From an uncultured Pseudomonadota bacterium (lineage in GTDB: Bacteria > Pseudomonadota > Gammaproteobacteria > Steroidobacterales > Steroidobacteraceae): a stretch of DNA of 64,000 nucleotides. A program made the position numbers and the translations under genes. Position 1 is the first letter of the stretch. Every line of letters starts with the position of its first letter. Under the pieces are notes generated by a model that saw only the letters and a list, made by a program, of their open reading frames with translations, was not told the DNA's origin and searched no databases. Location of the stretch: positions 18,737 to 82,736 of the forward strand of contig CAIVRI010000028.1 in the NCBI GenBank assembly GCA_903908265.1, given 5' to 3'. Shown in pieces: positions 45,920 through 53,972 of this stretch.

Positions 45920-47173
45920 ATGCATCTCGAACTACGCGACCTGCAGGCGAGTCTGGGCATCGTCGTCTTCATTGCCCTTGCGGTGCCATGCAGCGCCAAC
46001 CGTCACCACATTCGCTGGGGCCGCGTCGCGGTTGCCGTGGTTCTGCAATTTGCCATCTGTGCCCTGTTGTTGCGGGTACCACCCATCGCCCAAGCGCTAG
46101 GTCTACTCAATGCGGGGGTCGCCGCACTCGGTGAGGCCACGCGCGAGGGCACCGCGTTCGTATTCGGTTACCTCGGCGGCGGCCCTGCCCCGTTTGCGGT
46201 CACCGAATCGGCCAACTCCTTCGTGCTCGGCTTTCAATCCTTGGCGTTGATCATCGTGATCTCGGCCTTATCGGCCGTGCTGTGGCACTGGCGCATCCTG
46301 CCGGCCGTGATTGGTGCGATCGCGGTCGTGTTCCGCAAGGCGCTTGGCACCGGTGGAGCGGCCGGATTTGCGGTCAGCGCCAACGTCTTCTTGGGTCAAG
46401 TCGAGGCCCCCTTAGTCGTCAAACCCTACCTCGCCACCATGTCTCGCTATGAGTTGATGCTGTTGATGACCGCAGGGATGAGCATGATTGCCGGCAGCGT
46501 GATGGTGCTGTACTCCATCGTGCTGGCCGGCCAGATGCAAAACGTACCGGCGCACCTCCTGACCAAGTCGCTCATGTCTATTCCGGCGTCCATTCTCTTT
46601 GCCCACATCATGGTCCCCGATGCAGGAGATCCGAGCCCCATCGTGGCACCCCGGCCCTATGGCGGCACCATTGATGCCCTCACGCGGGGCACTGCAGACG
46701 GACTGCTGATCTGGCTAAACGTGCTGGCCATGCTGCTGGTGTTGGTGGCGCTGGTCGCATTGGCCAACAAAGGCCTCTCGGCCGCACCCCTGGTCGCGGG
46801 CACCCCGCTGTCGCTGGAACGGGTGGCCGGATGGGGTTTTACCCCGCTCGCCTGGCTGATGGGATTGGACTGGCACCATGCGGTGATCACCGGCCACTTC
46901 CTTGGCGTAAAAACCGTCCTCAACGAGTTCATCGCCTATCTGCGCCTCGCGGCAGCAGGCCCCGACGTACTGGACCCCCGTTCCCGTCTGGTGACCGTCT
47001 ACGCCCTCTGCGGCTTTGCCAACTTCGCCAGTATGGGTATTCAAGTCACCGGCATTGCCGCCATGGCGCCCGAGCGCCGCGCCGACCTGGTGGCACTCGC
47101 GCCGCGCGCCTTGTGGGCAGCGACCCTCGCTTCGCTGATGACAGGCGCCATCGTCGGCATCGTCGGCCTGTGA
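45920..47173 (+). CDS. NupC-type concentrative nucleoside transporter
   Basis: This 417-residue inner-membrane protein belongs to the concentrative nucleoside transporter (CNT/NupC) family, which import nucleosides with protons or sodium. It has about ten hydrophobic segments and the family motifs GGPAPFAVTESANSFVLGFQ, SANVFLGQVEAPLVVKPY, GQMQNVPAHLLTKSLMSIPA and GVKTVLNEFIAYL. It is co-transcribed with the secreted peptidase. Why the two are linked is not clear from sequence. Confidence 0.9.
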   Translation: MHLELRDLQASLGIVVFIALAVPCSANRHHIRWGRVAVAVVLQFAICALLLRVPPIAQALGLLNAGVAALGEATREGTAFVFGYLGGGPAPFAVTESANSFVLGFQSLALIIVISALSAVLWHWRILPAVIGAIAVVFRKALGTGGAAGFAVSANVFLGQVEAPLVVKPYLATMSRYELMLLMTAGMSMIAGSVMVLYSIVLAGQMQNVPAHLLTKSLMSIPASILFAHIMVPDAGDPSPIVAPRPYGGTIDALTRGTADGLLIWLNVLAMLLVLVALVALANKGLSAAPLVAGTPLSLERVAGWGFTPLAWLMGLDWHHAVITGHFLGVKTVLNEFIAYLRLAAAGPDVLDPRSRLVTVYALCGFANFASMGIQVTGIAAMAPERRADLVALAPRALWAATLASLMTGAIVGIVGL

Positions 47174-47644
47174 GCCGATCCAAACGCCTAGCAGGCCGGG
47201 CAGGCCTCGTGGCAGCGAACGACAGACGAACCGCAGGCACTCGCCGTGTCGCTACGCAGCGGTCGCCGCGGCGCTGCAGTCGCCCCCCATGCCCCATGCG
47301 CGGATCGCAGCGGCGCTGACTGGACACGACGCCAGGGTCGTCGTGGACGGCGCTGGCGTCGCCGCTAGGGCCCCCCGTGCCGGGCATGGCCGGCGCATCC
47401 ACAGCGTCGCGCAGGCTCGCGCCGACGACGGCCACAGCGTACGGGCTGCCCGGCCGCGACTGCCCGTGTCCGGTCTGCGCACCTGGGTGACGCACCGCTG
47501 CGCGGTGCCAGAGAGAATCGCCTTGTTTACCGTCTGCGCACGCGGCGCTTGCGTGCCGGCGCCGCCGGTTGCACGTCTGTACCAACCCAAAGCGTCTGCA
47601 ACAGCAACGGCCAGACCACACCGTGGCCCGCGCCGACAAAAAAA
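47174..47644. other. GC-rich region between nupC-like and porin genes
   Basis: About 470 bases of high-GC sequence with long open frames on both strands but none showing family motifs, a ribosome site or a plausible start. It may be spacer or fully decayed coding sequence. It ends in a run of A (47638-47645) that belongs to the porin terminator. Confidence 0.4.
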
Positions 47645-47665
47645 ACGGGGCCTTAACGGCCCCGT
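47645..47665 (-). terminator. Rho-independent terminator of the porin gene
   Basis: An 8-bp perfect stem ACGGGGCC/GGCCCCGT with a 5-base loop is followed on the minus strand by about eight T. It starts 25 bases after the porin stop. Confidence 0.92.
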
Positions 47666-47689
47666 CGTTCCTACCAAGCCGGTCTGCGC

Positions 47690-49171
47690 TCAGTATTTTA
47701 GGACAAAGTCCAACTGCAGGCGACGGTAGGCCTCGTCGTGCGGCGACTTGATCGGATCGGCGCTACCGGCAATGTTCAAGTTATTGATGAAGTAGGTGGC
47801 CTTGAGCGTCCAGTTCTTCACCGGCATATACGCAAAGCGGATCACATGGCCCTTGCCGTTGGTGACGCCGCCAGCGAAGTCCGAGTCCACGAACTGCCCA
47901 AAGTAGCTGTCGCGTTCGATCTTCTCATACGCATATCCCGCTTCCCACTTACCCTTGTCGGCGGCCTTGCCAAGCAAGAACCCGGCGGTATAGGCCGTGT
48001 CCTGACCATTGGAGGCGCCGCTGTTGTGCGCGTAGTCAGCGAACGCCTGCAGCGGCAGATAACCGAACAGGTGGGTGTTTAACTCGAGGCTACCCTGCGT
48101 ATTCTGGAACTGGTACAGCAAGTTGCCATTTGCATCGGTGCTGTTGCCATTCGCCGCCGCACTGATCTGCGCCACGGTCGCTGCCGATCCTTGTGAGACC
48201 CAGAACGGCTGGTGCCCCTTACAGCCACCACAGTTCGTGTACATCAGTGCTGCGGTCAGCGTCGTGACGTCACCAAGGTGGAAGCGATAGCCGACCTGCG
48301 CGCCGTCGTAGTTAGCGCCATTGCCCTGCTTACTCAAAGCGGCGGTCTGCGCCCCGGTGGTCGGATCGATCGACGCCGAACTGATCTCGGACAACCAGAA
48401 CCCGAAGGTGCTGGCGAAGAAATCACCGCTCTTGTAGCCGACCGATACGCCCTCAGGATTGACGTCATTGTCATTCAAGAGGCTTTGGCCTGGACGGAAA
48501 TAAGGATACGGCTGGCGACCGAGCACCACGGCAGTGCCGGCCAGCGGCTTCCAGGTCGCGTAGAACAGGTCTAGTCCGATCGAGCGGCGCGCCATACCGG
48601 TGCCCGCCGCACCCATCGTGGTGTTATCCGAGCGCGGATCGTCCGCACCCGTCGCCAAGCGCACATCCACCGCCAACTGATCCGTGATCTTCGCCCCGAA
48701 ACCAAAGCGCGCCCGAATACGCTCGCGATCCTGATCGGTCTTCACGTCGCGGATAATGGACTCATTACGGTAGCGGAAGTCGCCATTCCACTTGATCTTG
48801 CTGGCCCAATCCACCGCACCGACCTTGGCGGCCGTTTTCGCGATCGCATCGCTTTGCGCATCGCGGGCCTTTTCGCCGGTCGTCACGGCTTGCTCAATTT
48901 TTTCAACCTTTTCTGACTGTGCCTTCAAGTCCGCATTCATGCCCTGCAGTTGTGCATTCGACTGTTGCAACTGCGCATTCGCCGCTTCGAGCTTGTTCAA
49001 ACGATCGACCAACGCCTGGACCTGATCTCGAACCGTCTGAATTTCATTCTGCTGCGCGGCAAGTTGTTCTTTCTGCTTTGCTGACGGCGACGCCTGAGCG
49101 ACCAAGGGCAGCCCCATGCCGAGGGCGAGCGCTACGCCAGTAGCAACCAAAAACCGTGTGTGACTCTTCAT
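47690..49171 (-). CDS. Putative porin with N-terminal coiled coil
   Basis: This 493-residue outer-membrane protein has a signal peptide (VALALGMGLPLVAQAS), a coiled coil from about residue 30 to 100 with heptads rich in Q, L and E (QVQALVDRLNKLEAANAQLQ), and a beta barrel beginning WNGDFRYRNESI. The barrel ends with an aromatic-terminated strand (YRRLQLDFVLKY), as outer-membrane proteins do. It resembles the putative-porin family in which a trimerising coiled coil precedes the barrel. Two cysteines occur close together in an external-looking loop (TNCGGCKG). GGAGGG lies before the ATG at 49171. It is a single gene with its own terminator; cargo unknown. Confidence 0.85.
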   Translation of the reverse strand: MKSHTRFLVATGVALALGMGLPLVAQASPSAKQKEQLAAQQNEIQTVRDQVQALVDRLNKLEAANAQLQQSNAQLQGMNADLKAQSEKVEKIEQAVTTGEKARDAQSDAIAKTAAKVGAVDWASKIKWNGDFRYRNESIIRDVKTDQDRERIRARFGFGAKITDQLAVDVRLATGADDPRSDNTTMGAAGTGMARRSIGLDLFYATWKPLAGTAVVLGRQPYPYFRPGQSLLNDNDVNPEGVSVGYKSGDFFASTFGFWLSEISSASIDPTTGAQTAALSKQGNGANYDGAQVGYRFHLGDVTTLTAALMYTNCGGCKGHQPFWVSQGSAATVAQISAAANGNSTDANGNLLYQFQNTQGSLELNTHLFGYLPLQAFADYAHNSGASNGQDTAYTAGFLLGKAADKGKWEAGYAYEKIERDSYFGQFVDSDFAGGVTNGKGHVIRFAYMPVKNWTLKATYFINNLNIAGSADPIKSPHDEAYRRLQLDFVLKY

Positions 49172-49681
49172 AAGCGGCCCTCCGGAGCCTAGATGCAGGG
49201 GTATTGCCAGCGAAAAATCGGCGGCGTGGACGGAGCACATCCAGATTCCTCACCGACGGCGCGTAGTATGTTTCCGTAATATTTCAATCTCATGAAATCA
49301 GACCCGAAAAATTACTAAATTATTTCCGTTTCTTGAAAGCGCGTTCACGGCACTCAAAATGGCTAATCGCGAAAAAAGTGTGTGCAGCCCCCATCTGGAC
49401 GCTGCGCGCTGTCATGCCAAACCACCCGCGCGTACGTAGATTGCATCTTTTACCGGCAGCGATTGCCTAAAGTCCCTTCGCGGCCACGCGAGGTCGGCGG
49501 ATGAGACCGCCGTAAAAACGCCTTCCTGCCCCAGGCGCGACGCGCGTCGCTCTGGGCATGCACCGGGTTTTGGCGCGGCTCGGGCACGGTGCTTCCGCCC
49601 AACACCACGATGCGATCGTCAACGGCAACGCGTGGCTTACACGACCGGCAGTGCGCGCGGCCGACGCCGCACGCGTCCGTT
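49172..49681. other. Intergenic region upstream of the porin
   Basis: Roughly 500 bases. The first 200 are AT-richer than the surroundings (49260-49380), as expected for a promoter zone, but I could not settle -35/-10 boxes. A 6-bp hairpin CGGCGG/CCGCCG is at 49495-49512. No gene seen. Confidence 0.4.
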
Positions 49682-50059
49682 TTAGCGCGCTCTCGTGGCG
49701 GGACGGTAGACTACTCCTAGTCCGTCGCGACCGATTCCGGGTCGCGCTGGTGCCGCGCGCGCGATACCGAGCAGCGGGTGGCCAATTCGATCACTTCGGC
49801 ATCCGCCGGGATCACTGAGCGCCCCCCCAATCGCGACAATCGTCTTGCCATCAACGACCACAACGGTCGCCTTGCTCAAAGTGTCGCTGCGACCATCAAT
49901 GGAGCGAGCTGCCACCAGCGCCGTTGGCGCGCCGTAGGTGACCGCGCTACTACAGAGACTGAACATAGTGGTCGTGAGCACCAGAAATATTTTTTTCCAT
50001 GGCGTGCAGGGCCGGAGCCGTGAACTGATCGGAATATCGAGTGCTACGTTGGCGCTCAC
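49682..50059 (-). pseudogene. 5' remnant of a secreted amidohydrolase
   Basis: The frame encodes a hydrophobic leader (KKIFLVLTTTMFSLCSSAV) and then LVAARSIDGRSDTLSKATVV and VDGKTIVAIGG, the classic N-terminal beta sandwich of metal-dependent amidohydrolases. After a run of seven G (C7 on the plus strand at 49822-49828) the match continues only in another frame as SVIPADAEVIELAT, so there is a frameshift. The catalytic barrel (HxH motif and rest) is missing. A 23-codon frame (50056-50127, MEFDLTVDGVVKIRFMVPEG) ends in a GTGA overlap with the GTG at 50059. This is a decayed gene; the original substrate is unknown. Confidence 0.75.
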
Positions 50060-50240
50060 CCCTCGTCTCCCTCTGGAACCATAAATCTAATCTTCACTAC
50101 ACCGTCGACAGTCAGATCAAATTCCATAGATTTCTCATCGATACATTTATCGAACCGGCAGCAGTTGCATGTTGGTCGCTGGCCTCTGCGCTGAAGTCAG
50201 TAGAGGCGTGCTTAAAATAAGTGGATTGCCCGGCAATGGG

Positions 50241-50440
50241 CTATTGTTGTCTGCGCGGAGCGTCCACGTTGCGCAGTGTTTCAAACAGCACGTTAGCGCC
50301 GTTCTCGATGTCGCTCGGTCGGGAAAACTCCTTGGGAGAGTGGCTGATGCCGCCGATGCTAGGGATGCAGATCAGGCCGTTGGGGCCACCGCAGCCATTT
50401 CCTGAGCATCATGTCCAGCCCCGACGCAGACGCGGCGCGT
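50241..50440 (-). pseudogene. 3' remnant of an M20-family amidohydrolase
   Basis: The minus strand encodes VGAGHDAQEMAAVAPT and, after a one-base shift near 50375, GLICIPSIGGISHSPKEFSR, then DIENGANVLFETL, to a TAG at 50241-50243. This is the C-terminal signature of Zn-dependent M20 hydrolases such as N-carbamoyl-L-amino-acid hydrolase or allantoate amidohydrolase (GAGHDAQ with the metal histidine, then GISHS). Restoring one G in the sequence ACGGCC joins the two parts. The upstream two thirds of the gene are absent; their place is taken by the GGDEF gene, which runs into it in frame. Confidence 0.85.
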
Positions 50441-51394
50441 CGTTCGGATGTTCCTGCTCTGATACATCGCCAAATCCGCATCCGCCAACAACGACGAGAA
50501 ATCCGCGTGCCGCTGCGGATCATATTGCGCCATCCCCACGCTGTAGTGAATCGTGAAGGGGACGCCGAGATTGCCCAGATGCTCTTGCAGCCGAGACGTG
50601 AAGCAAGCCAATATTTCCGCAATTAGCGCGCAATCGGCCTGCGCGAGCACCACAAATTCATCGCCACCGACCCGCGCAATCACATCGGTTTTTCTAAACA
50701 AGTCACGCAGCGTCGCGCTGAATTCCTGTAAAGCGCGGTCGCCTGCCGCATGACCAAATTGATCATTGATCAACTTGAAGTCATTTATATCGATCATTAA
50801 CGCGCACACCGACTCTGCGCTGCGATTGGCTCGACTGAGCACGTATTGCGCCAGCAAATGCAAGCCACGGCGGTTTGGCAACATGGTTAACTCATCGAGC
50901 GCAGCCAACTCGACCGCCAACAATTCATTCTCAACCAATCGCGCCAAGTCCTCTAAAGCTGTCATCTCTTCATCCGAAAATTTACGCGCCTCGGTATCAA
51001 TGACGCACAGCGTGCCGAGCGTCGCTCCGTTGGGGAGGCGCAAGGGCGCGCCTGCATAAGCGCGAATATGCGGATTTTGGACCACCAACGGGTTATCCGC
51101 GAAACGCGGGTCCTCCAGCGCGTTTTCCACCCGCATGCTGGCGTGTCCTAAAATCGCGTGCCCACAAAAAGAGACATCCCGTGGTGTTTCCCGCACATTG
51201 AGACCGACGACGGACTTAAACCACTGTCGATACTCATCCACCAAACTGATTACCGAAATTGGCGTCCGACAGACCATGCGGGCTAAGCGGGTCAGTCGGT
51301 CAAAGCGTTCCTCTGCGTCTGTATCTAAAATATCAAGCGCCCGCAGGCTGTGTAAGCGCTGCTGCTCGTTCTCAGGTCTCGGTGGTGTTTGCAT
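50372..51394 (-). CDS. GAF-GGDEF diguanylate cyclase with a foreign C-terminal tail
   Basis: This 340-residue protein would make the second messenger cyclic di-GMP. Residues about 25-160 form a GAF sensor (FDRLTRLARMVCRTPISVIS, then LCVIDTEARKFSDEE); residues about 170-320 form the GGDEF domain with RVGGDEFVV intact and an RxxD product-inhibition site (RKTD) five residues before it. It should end near SLLADADLAMYQSRN, but its last 19 codons are the M20 hydrolase segment GAGHDAQEMAAVAPT, stopping at the frameshift. The tail is outside both domains, so activity may survive. The ATG at 51394 is used; the TTG at 51439 lies upstream. The fusion is explained best by a deletion that joined two genes. 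Confidence 0.88.
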   Translation of the reverse strand: MQTPPRPENEQQRLHSLRALDILDTDAEERFDRLTRLARMVCRTPISVISLVDEYRQWFKSVVGLNVRETPRDVSFCGHAILGHASMRVENALEDPRFADNPLVVQNPHIRAYAGAPLRLPNGATLGTLCVIDTEARKFSDEEMTALEDLARLVENELLAVELAALDELTMLPNRRGLHLLAQYVLSRANRSAESVCALMIDINDFKLINDQFGHAAGDRALQEFSATLRDLFRKTDVIARVGGDEFVVLAQADCALIAEILACFTSRLQEHLGNLGVPFTIHYSVGMAQYDPQRHADFSSLLADADLAMYQSRNIRTTRRVCVGAGHDAQEMAAVAPTA

Positions 51395-51935
51395 CGCCCC
51401 CCCGCTTTTATGCCCAAGCTTCACTTTTAGGCGTAACAATCGCCCTGAATAAGTAAATGACAGTACCGCAACTAAAACAGATATGGCAACGTTAAATTAG
51501 CCGTGTGCTCGGGGACCCGCGCCCATCGCTGACCCTAGCGGTTGGCACTGCACACAGTAATGCCGTCTGGCTTGCGTACTCTAATGCACACCTGCCTGCA
51601 ACCACGCCGTCCTCTGCGGCGCGAAACGGCGCCGTCGGCCCCAGGGATGCGCGCGGCCGGTGCACCAGGTTCCCCTGACCGGGCGCGCGGCATGCATCGG
51701 CTCGGCCCCGTCTAGGAACCGTGTGTTTGCCGGTAACCGCGCGTCACCGTTCCACGCCTTGTGGGGGGCGCACGGGCGATCAACGCCGCAGTGAGACCGC
51801 GTTACCGCAGTGCGGACCAAGACATCGGCGATGGTTTGCGACAGACTGTCAGCCTGACTAGGGGTGCGGCGCACTGAAAGAGTCGACCCGTCACCACGCC
51901 CGACTCTCACCCTAGCCCGGAGTAAAACAACGGTC
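51395..51935. other. Divergent intergenic region, GGDEF / glycerol dehydrogenase-like
   Basis: About 540 bases between divergent genes. Open frames occur on the minus strand (51581-51937) but lack any recognisable motif. A short AT-rich segment at 51440-51500 is the likely promoter zone of the GGDEF gene. No terminators or RNA elements recognised. Confidence 0.4.
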
Positions 51936-53042
51936 ATGTTGCATATCTTTTGCGCCCCAGCCCGTTATATCCAAGGCCGACAGGCCACACGCGTGTTGGC
52001 AGAGGAGATGCGCAAATTAGGCCTATCCCCGCCCGCGCTTATCATCGCCAGTGCCAGCCCCCGCAAGCTACTCGAATCCGTTTGGATTGAGACATTCAAA
52101 GCAGTCGATTTTGCCTTCGACGTGCTCCCCTTCTCCGGCGAGTGCTCACTGGAGGAAATTGCCCGCGGCAAACAGAAGGCCACGCAGATGGGCGCGCGTT
52201 GCGTGGTCGGTGTAGGCGGCGGCAAGGCATTGGATACCGCACGCGCGGTCGCCTCCGAATTAGCTCTGCCGGTGGTCTGCTGCCCCACGACCGCCGCCAG
52301 TGATGCGCCCTGCAGTGCGCTATCGATCGTCTATACCGAAGCGGGTGTCTTCGAGAAGTGTCTGTTCTACAAGCGCAACCCCGACTTGGTCTTGGTCGAC
52401 AGCTCGGTCATCATCCGCGCACCCGTCCGTTATCTGATTGCCGGCATGGGGGATGCCTTGGCGACTTGGTTTGAGGCCGACACGGCGCAGCGGGCCCACA
52501 AGCCCAACGCGATGGGTGGCGCCAGCACGATCGCAGCGGCTGCACTGTCGGCGCTGTGCTATCGCACGTTATTGAATGACGGCAGAGCCGCGGTCGCCGC
52601 CGCACATGCCGGCGCCATCACCCCGGCCTTCGAGCGCATTGTCGAGGCCAACACCTTGCTCTCAGGCCTGGGATTTGAATCCGGCGGGCTTGCGGTCGCC
52701 CATTCGGTGCACAACGGCCTCACCGCGGCGCCGGAAACCCACGCCTACCTGCACGGCGAAAAAGTCGCCTTCGGCACGCTCGTGCAACTGGTGCTCGAAG
52801 GGCGGGATTCGGCGCAAGTGGAAGAAGTCATGCAGTTCTGCCACGCCGTCGGCCTGCCGATCACGCTGCAGGCCCTAGGCATCGCAGCGCTGACGCGCGA
52901 CACCGCGCGCGCGATTGCCACGCGCGCCACAGCGATCGGTGAGACGGCGCATAACGAACCCTTCGTCGTGACCGTGGATGCGGTGATGGACGCGCTGTAC
53001 GCCGCGGATGCCTGGGGGCAGGCATTTCAGAGCGCCCAGTAG
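51936..53042 (+). CDS. Glycerol dehydrogenase-like iron/zinc-dependent oxidoreductase
   Basis: This 368-residue protein of the iron-containing alcohol dehydrogenase fold is closest in plan to glycerol dehydrogenase (GldA), which oxidises glycerol to dihydroxyacetone with NAD+. The nucleotide-binding core has VVGVGGGKALDTARAVA and PTTAASDAPCSALSIVY; metal ligands are expected in AGMGDALATWFEAD (Asp), the histidine of GGLAVAHSVHNGLT, and THAYLHGEKVAFG (His). The ATG at 51936 is supported by start of homology; the best ribosome site (GGAG) is rather far away. It is a single gene and may act on another small polyol or aldehyde. Confidence 0.88.
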   Translation: MLHIFCAPARYIQGRQATRVLAEEMRKLGLSPPALIIASASPRKLLESVWIETFKAVDFAFDVLPFSGECSLEEIARGKQKATQMGARCVVGVGGGKALDTARAVASELALPVVCCPTTAASDAPCSALSIVYTEAGVFEKCLFYKRNPDLVLVDSSVIIRAPVRYLIAGMGDALATWFEADTAQRAHKPNAMGGASTIAAAALSALCYRTLLNDGRAAVAAAHAGAITPAFERIVEANTLLSGLGFESGGLAVAHSVHNGLTAAPETHAYLHGEKVAFGTLVQLVLEGRDSAQVEEVMQFCHAVGLPITLQALGIAALTRDTARAIATRATAIGETAHNEPFVVTVDAVMDALYAADAWGQAFQSAQ

Positions 53043-53151
53043 GCTCTGTGCACCGGGCTCCAGCCCCCGAAACGGAACGGGCCCCTGAACCCTGGCCGCA
53101 TGCGGCTACTGGTCTGGATCTGCCGAATCGCTTCGCCGTCTGCGTGTTAAT

Positions 53152-53228
53152 TGGTCGGGACGGAGAGATTTGAACTCTCGACCCCTTGCACCCCATGCAA
53201 GTGCGCTACCAGACTGCGCTACGCCCCG
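53152..53228 (-). tRNA. tRNA-Pro (anticodon GGG)
   Basis: A full cloverleaf of 77 bases including an encoded CCA: acceptor stem CGGGGCG/CGTCCCG, D arm GCGC/GCGC, anticodon stem CTTGC/GCAAG with loop ATGGGGT (anticodon GGG), and T arm GAGAG-TTCAAAT-CTCTC. It reads CCC and CCU proline codons. It follows the merR-like gene on the same strand; no clear separate promoter is visible. Confidence 0.97.
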
Positions 53229-53283
53229 ACCGGAGGCACGCCGCGGGAACCGCGACGTTGACTGAACGAAAAGTGTAAACGAA

Positions 53284-53302
53284 GGCGGCCCTCGAGGCCA
53301 CC
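53284..53302 (-). terminator. Weak terminator-like hairpin after the merR-like gene
   Basis: On the minus strand GGTGGCC pairs with GGCCGCC (7 bp including one G-U) around a 5-base loop, followed by TTCGTTT. It begins 13 bases after the merR-like stop. The T tract is broken, so read-through into tRNA-Pro is possible. Confidence 0.4.
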
Positions 53303-53314
53303 GCTAAAGTACGC

Positions 53315-53671
53315 TCAGCGTCGCAGCGACTTCAGCAAGTCCTCCAACTCCAAACGGACCTGACGGACAATCTGCTGGCTTTGTGAGACGTCCTCGCGGT
53401 TCTCATCGCCGGCCAGACGTTGGCGGGCGCCGCCGATCGTGAAGCCTTCGTCGTAGAGCAGACTACGAATCTGCCGGATCACCAGCACATCCTGACGCTG
53501 GTAGTAACGGCGATTGCCGCGCCGCTTCACCGGTTTGAGTTGCGGGAACTCCTGCTCCCAATAACGCAGCACGTGCGGCTTGACCAAGCACAATTCGCTC
53601 ACTTCACCGATGGTGAAATAGCGCTTGCCCGGTATGGTCGGCAGTTCGGCGTTGTTACTTGGTTCCAGCAT
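53315..53671 (-). CDS. MerR-family transcriptional regulator
   Basis: This 118-residue regulator has the MerR winged helix at residues about 16-85: [40 protein letters not shown] and [21 protein letters not shown] short C-terminal helix (about 95-118) probably dimerises; no metal-binding cysteines are seen, so a metal sensor is unlikely. It overlaps the end of ihfA by 17 bases, an arrangement common in gammaproteobacteria. Its targets are unknown. Confidence 0.93.
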   Translation of the reverse strand: MLEPSNNAELPTIPGKRYFTIGEVSELCLVKPHVLRYWEQEFPQLKPVKRRGNRRYYQRQDVLVIRQIRSLLYDEGFTIGGARQRLAGDENREDVSQSQQIVRQVRLELEDLLKSLRR

Positions 53672-53951
53672 ACGCTTCCACCCGTGCCTTCAACTTCTGA
53701 CCGGGGCGGAAGGTCACCACACGACGGGCGCTGATCGGAATCTCCTCGCCGGTCTTGGGATTGCGGCCAGGCCGCTGGTTCTTGTCGCGCAGATCGAAAT
53801 TGCCGAAGCCCGACAGTTTCACCTGCTCGCCCTGCGAGAGCGCCAGTCGGACCTCTTCAAAAAAAAGGTCAACGAGCTCGCGCGCTTCGCGTTTATTGAG
53901 GCCGAGCTGATCAAACAGCGCCTCAGCCATCTCAGCTTTGGTCAATGCCAT
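53655..53951 (-). CDS. ihfA: Integration host factor, alpha subunit
   Basis: IhfA pairs with IhfB to bend DNA at specific sites, in replication, recombination and sigma-54 transcription. The 98-residue protein starts [20 protein letters not shown] and has the beta-arm sequence [20 protein letters not shown] with the intercalating proline in RPGRNP. It lies 21 bases after pheT, as in E. coli and xanthomonads. Confidence 0.97.
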   Translation of the reverse strand: MALTKAEMAEALFDQLGLNKREARELVDLFFEEVRLALSQGEQVKLSGFGNFDLRDKNQRPGRNPKTGEEIPISARRVVTFRPGQKLKARVEAYAGTK

Positions 53952-53972
53952 CGTTGGGTTCCCGAATCCGAG

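Noticed and set aside
47046..47639. 197-residue minus-strand frame after the nupC-like gene
   Set aside because: Overlaps the transporter's end and shows no motif, start signal or sensible composition.
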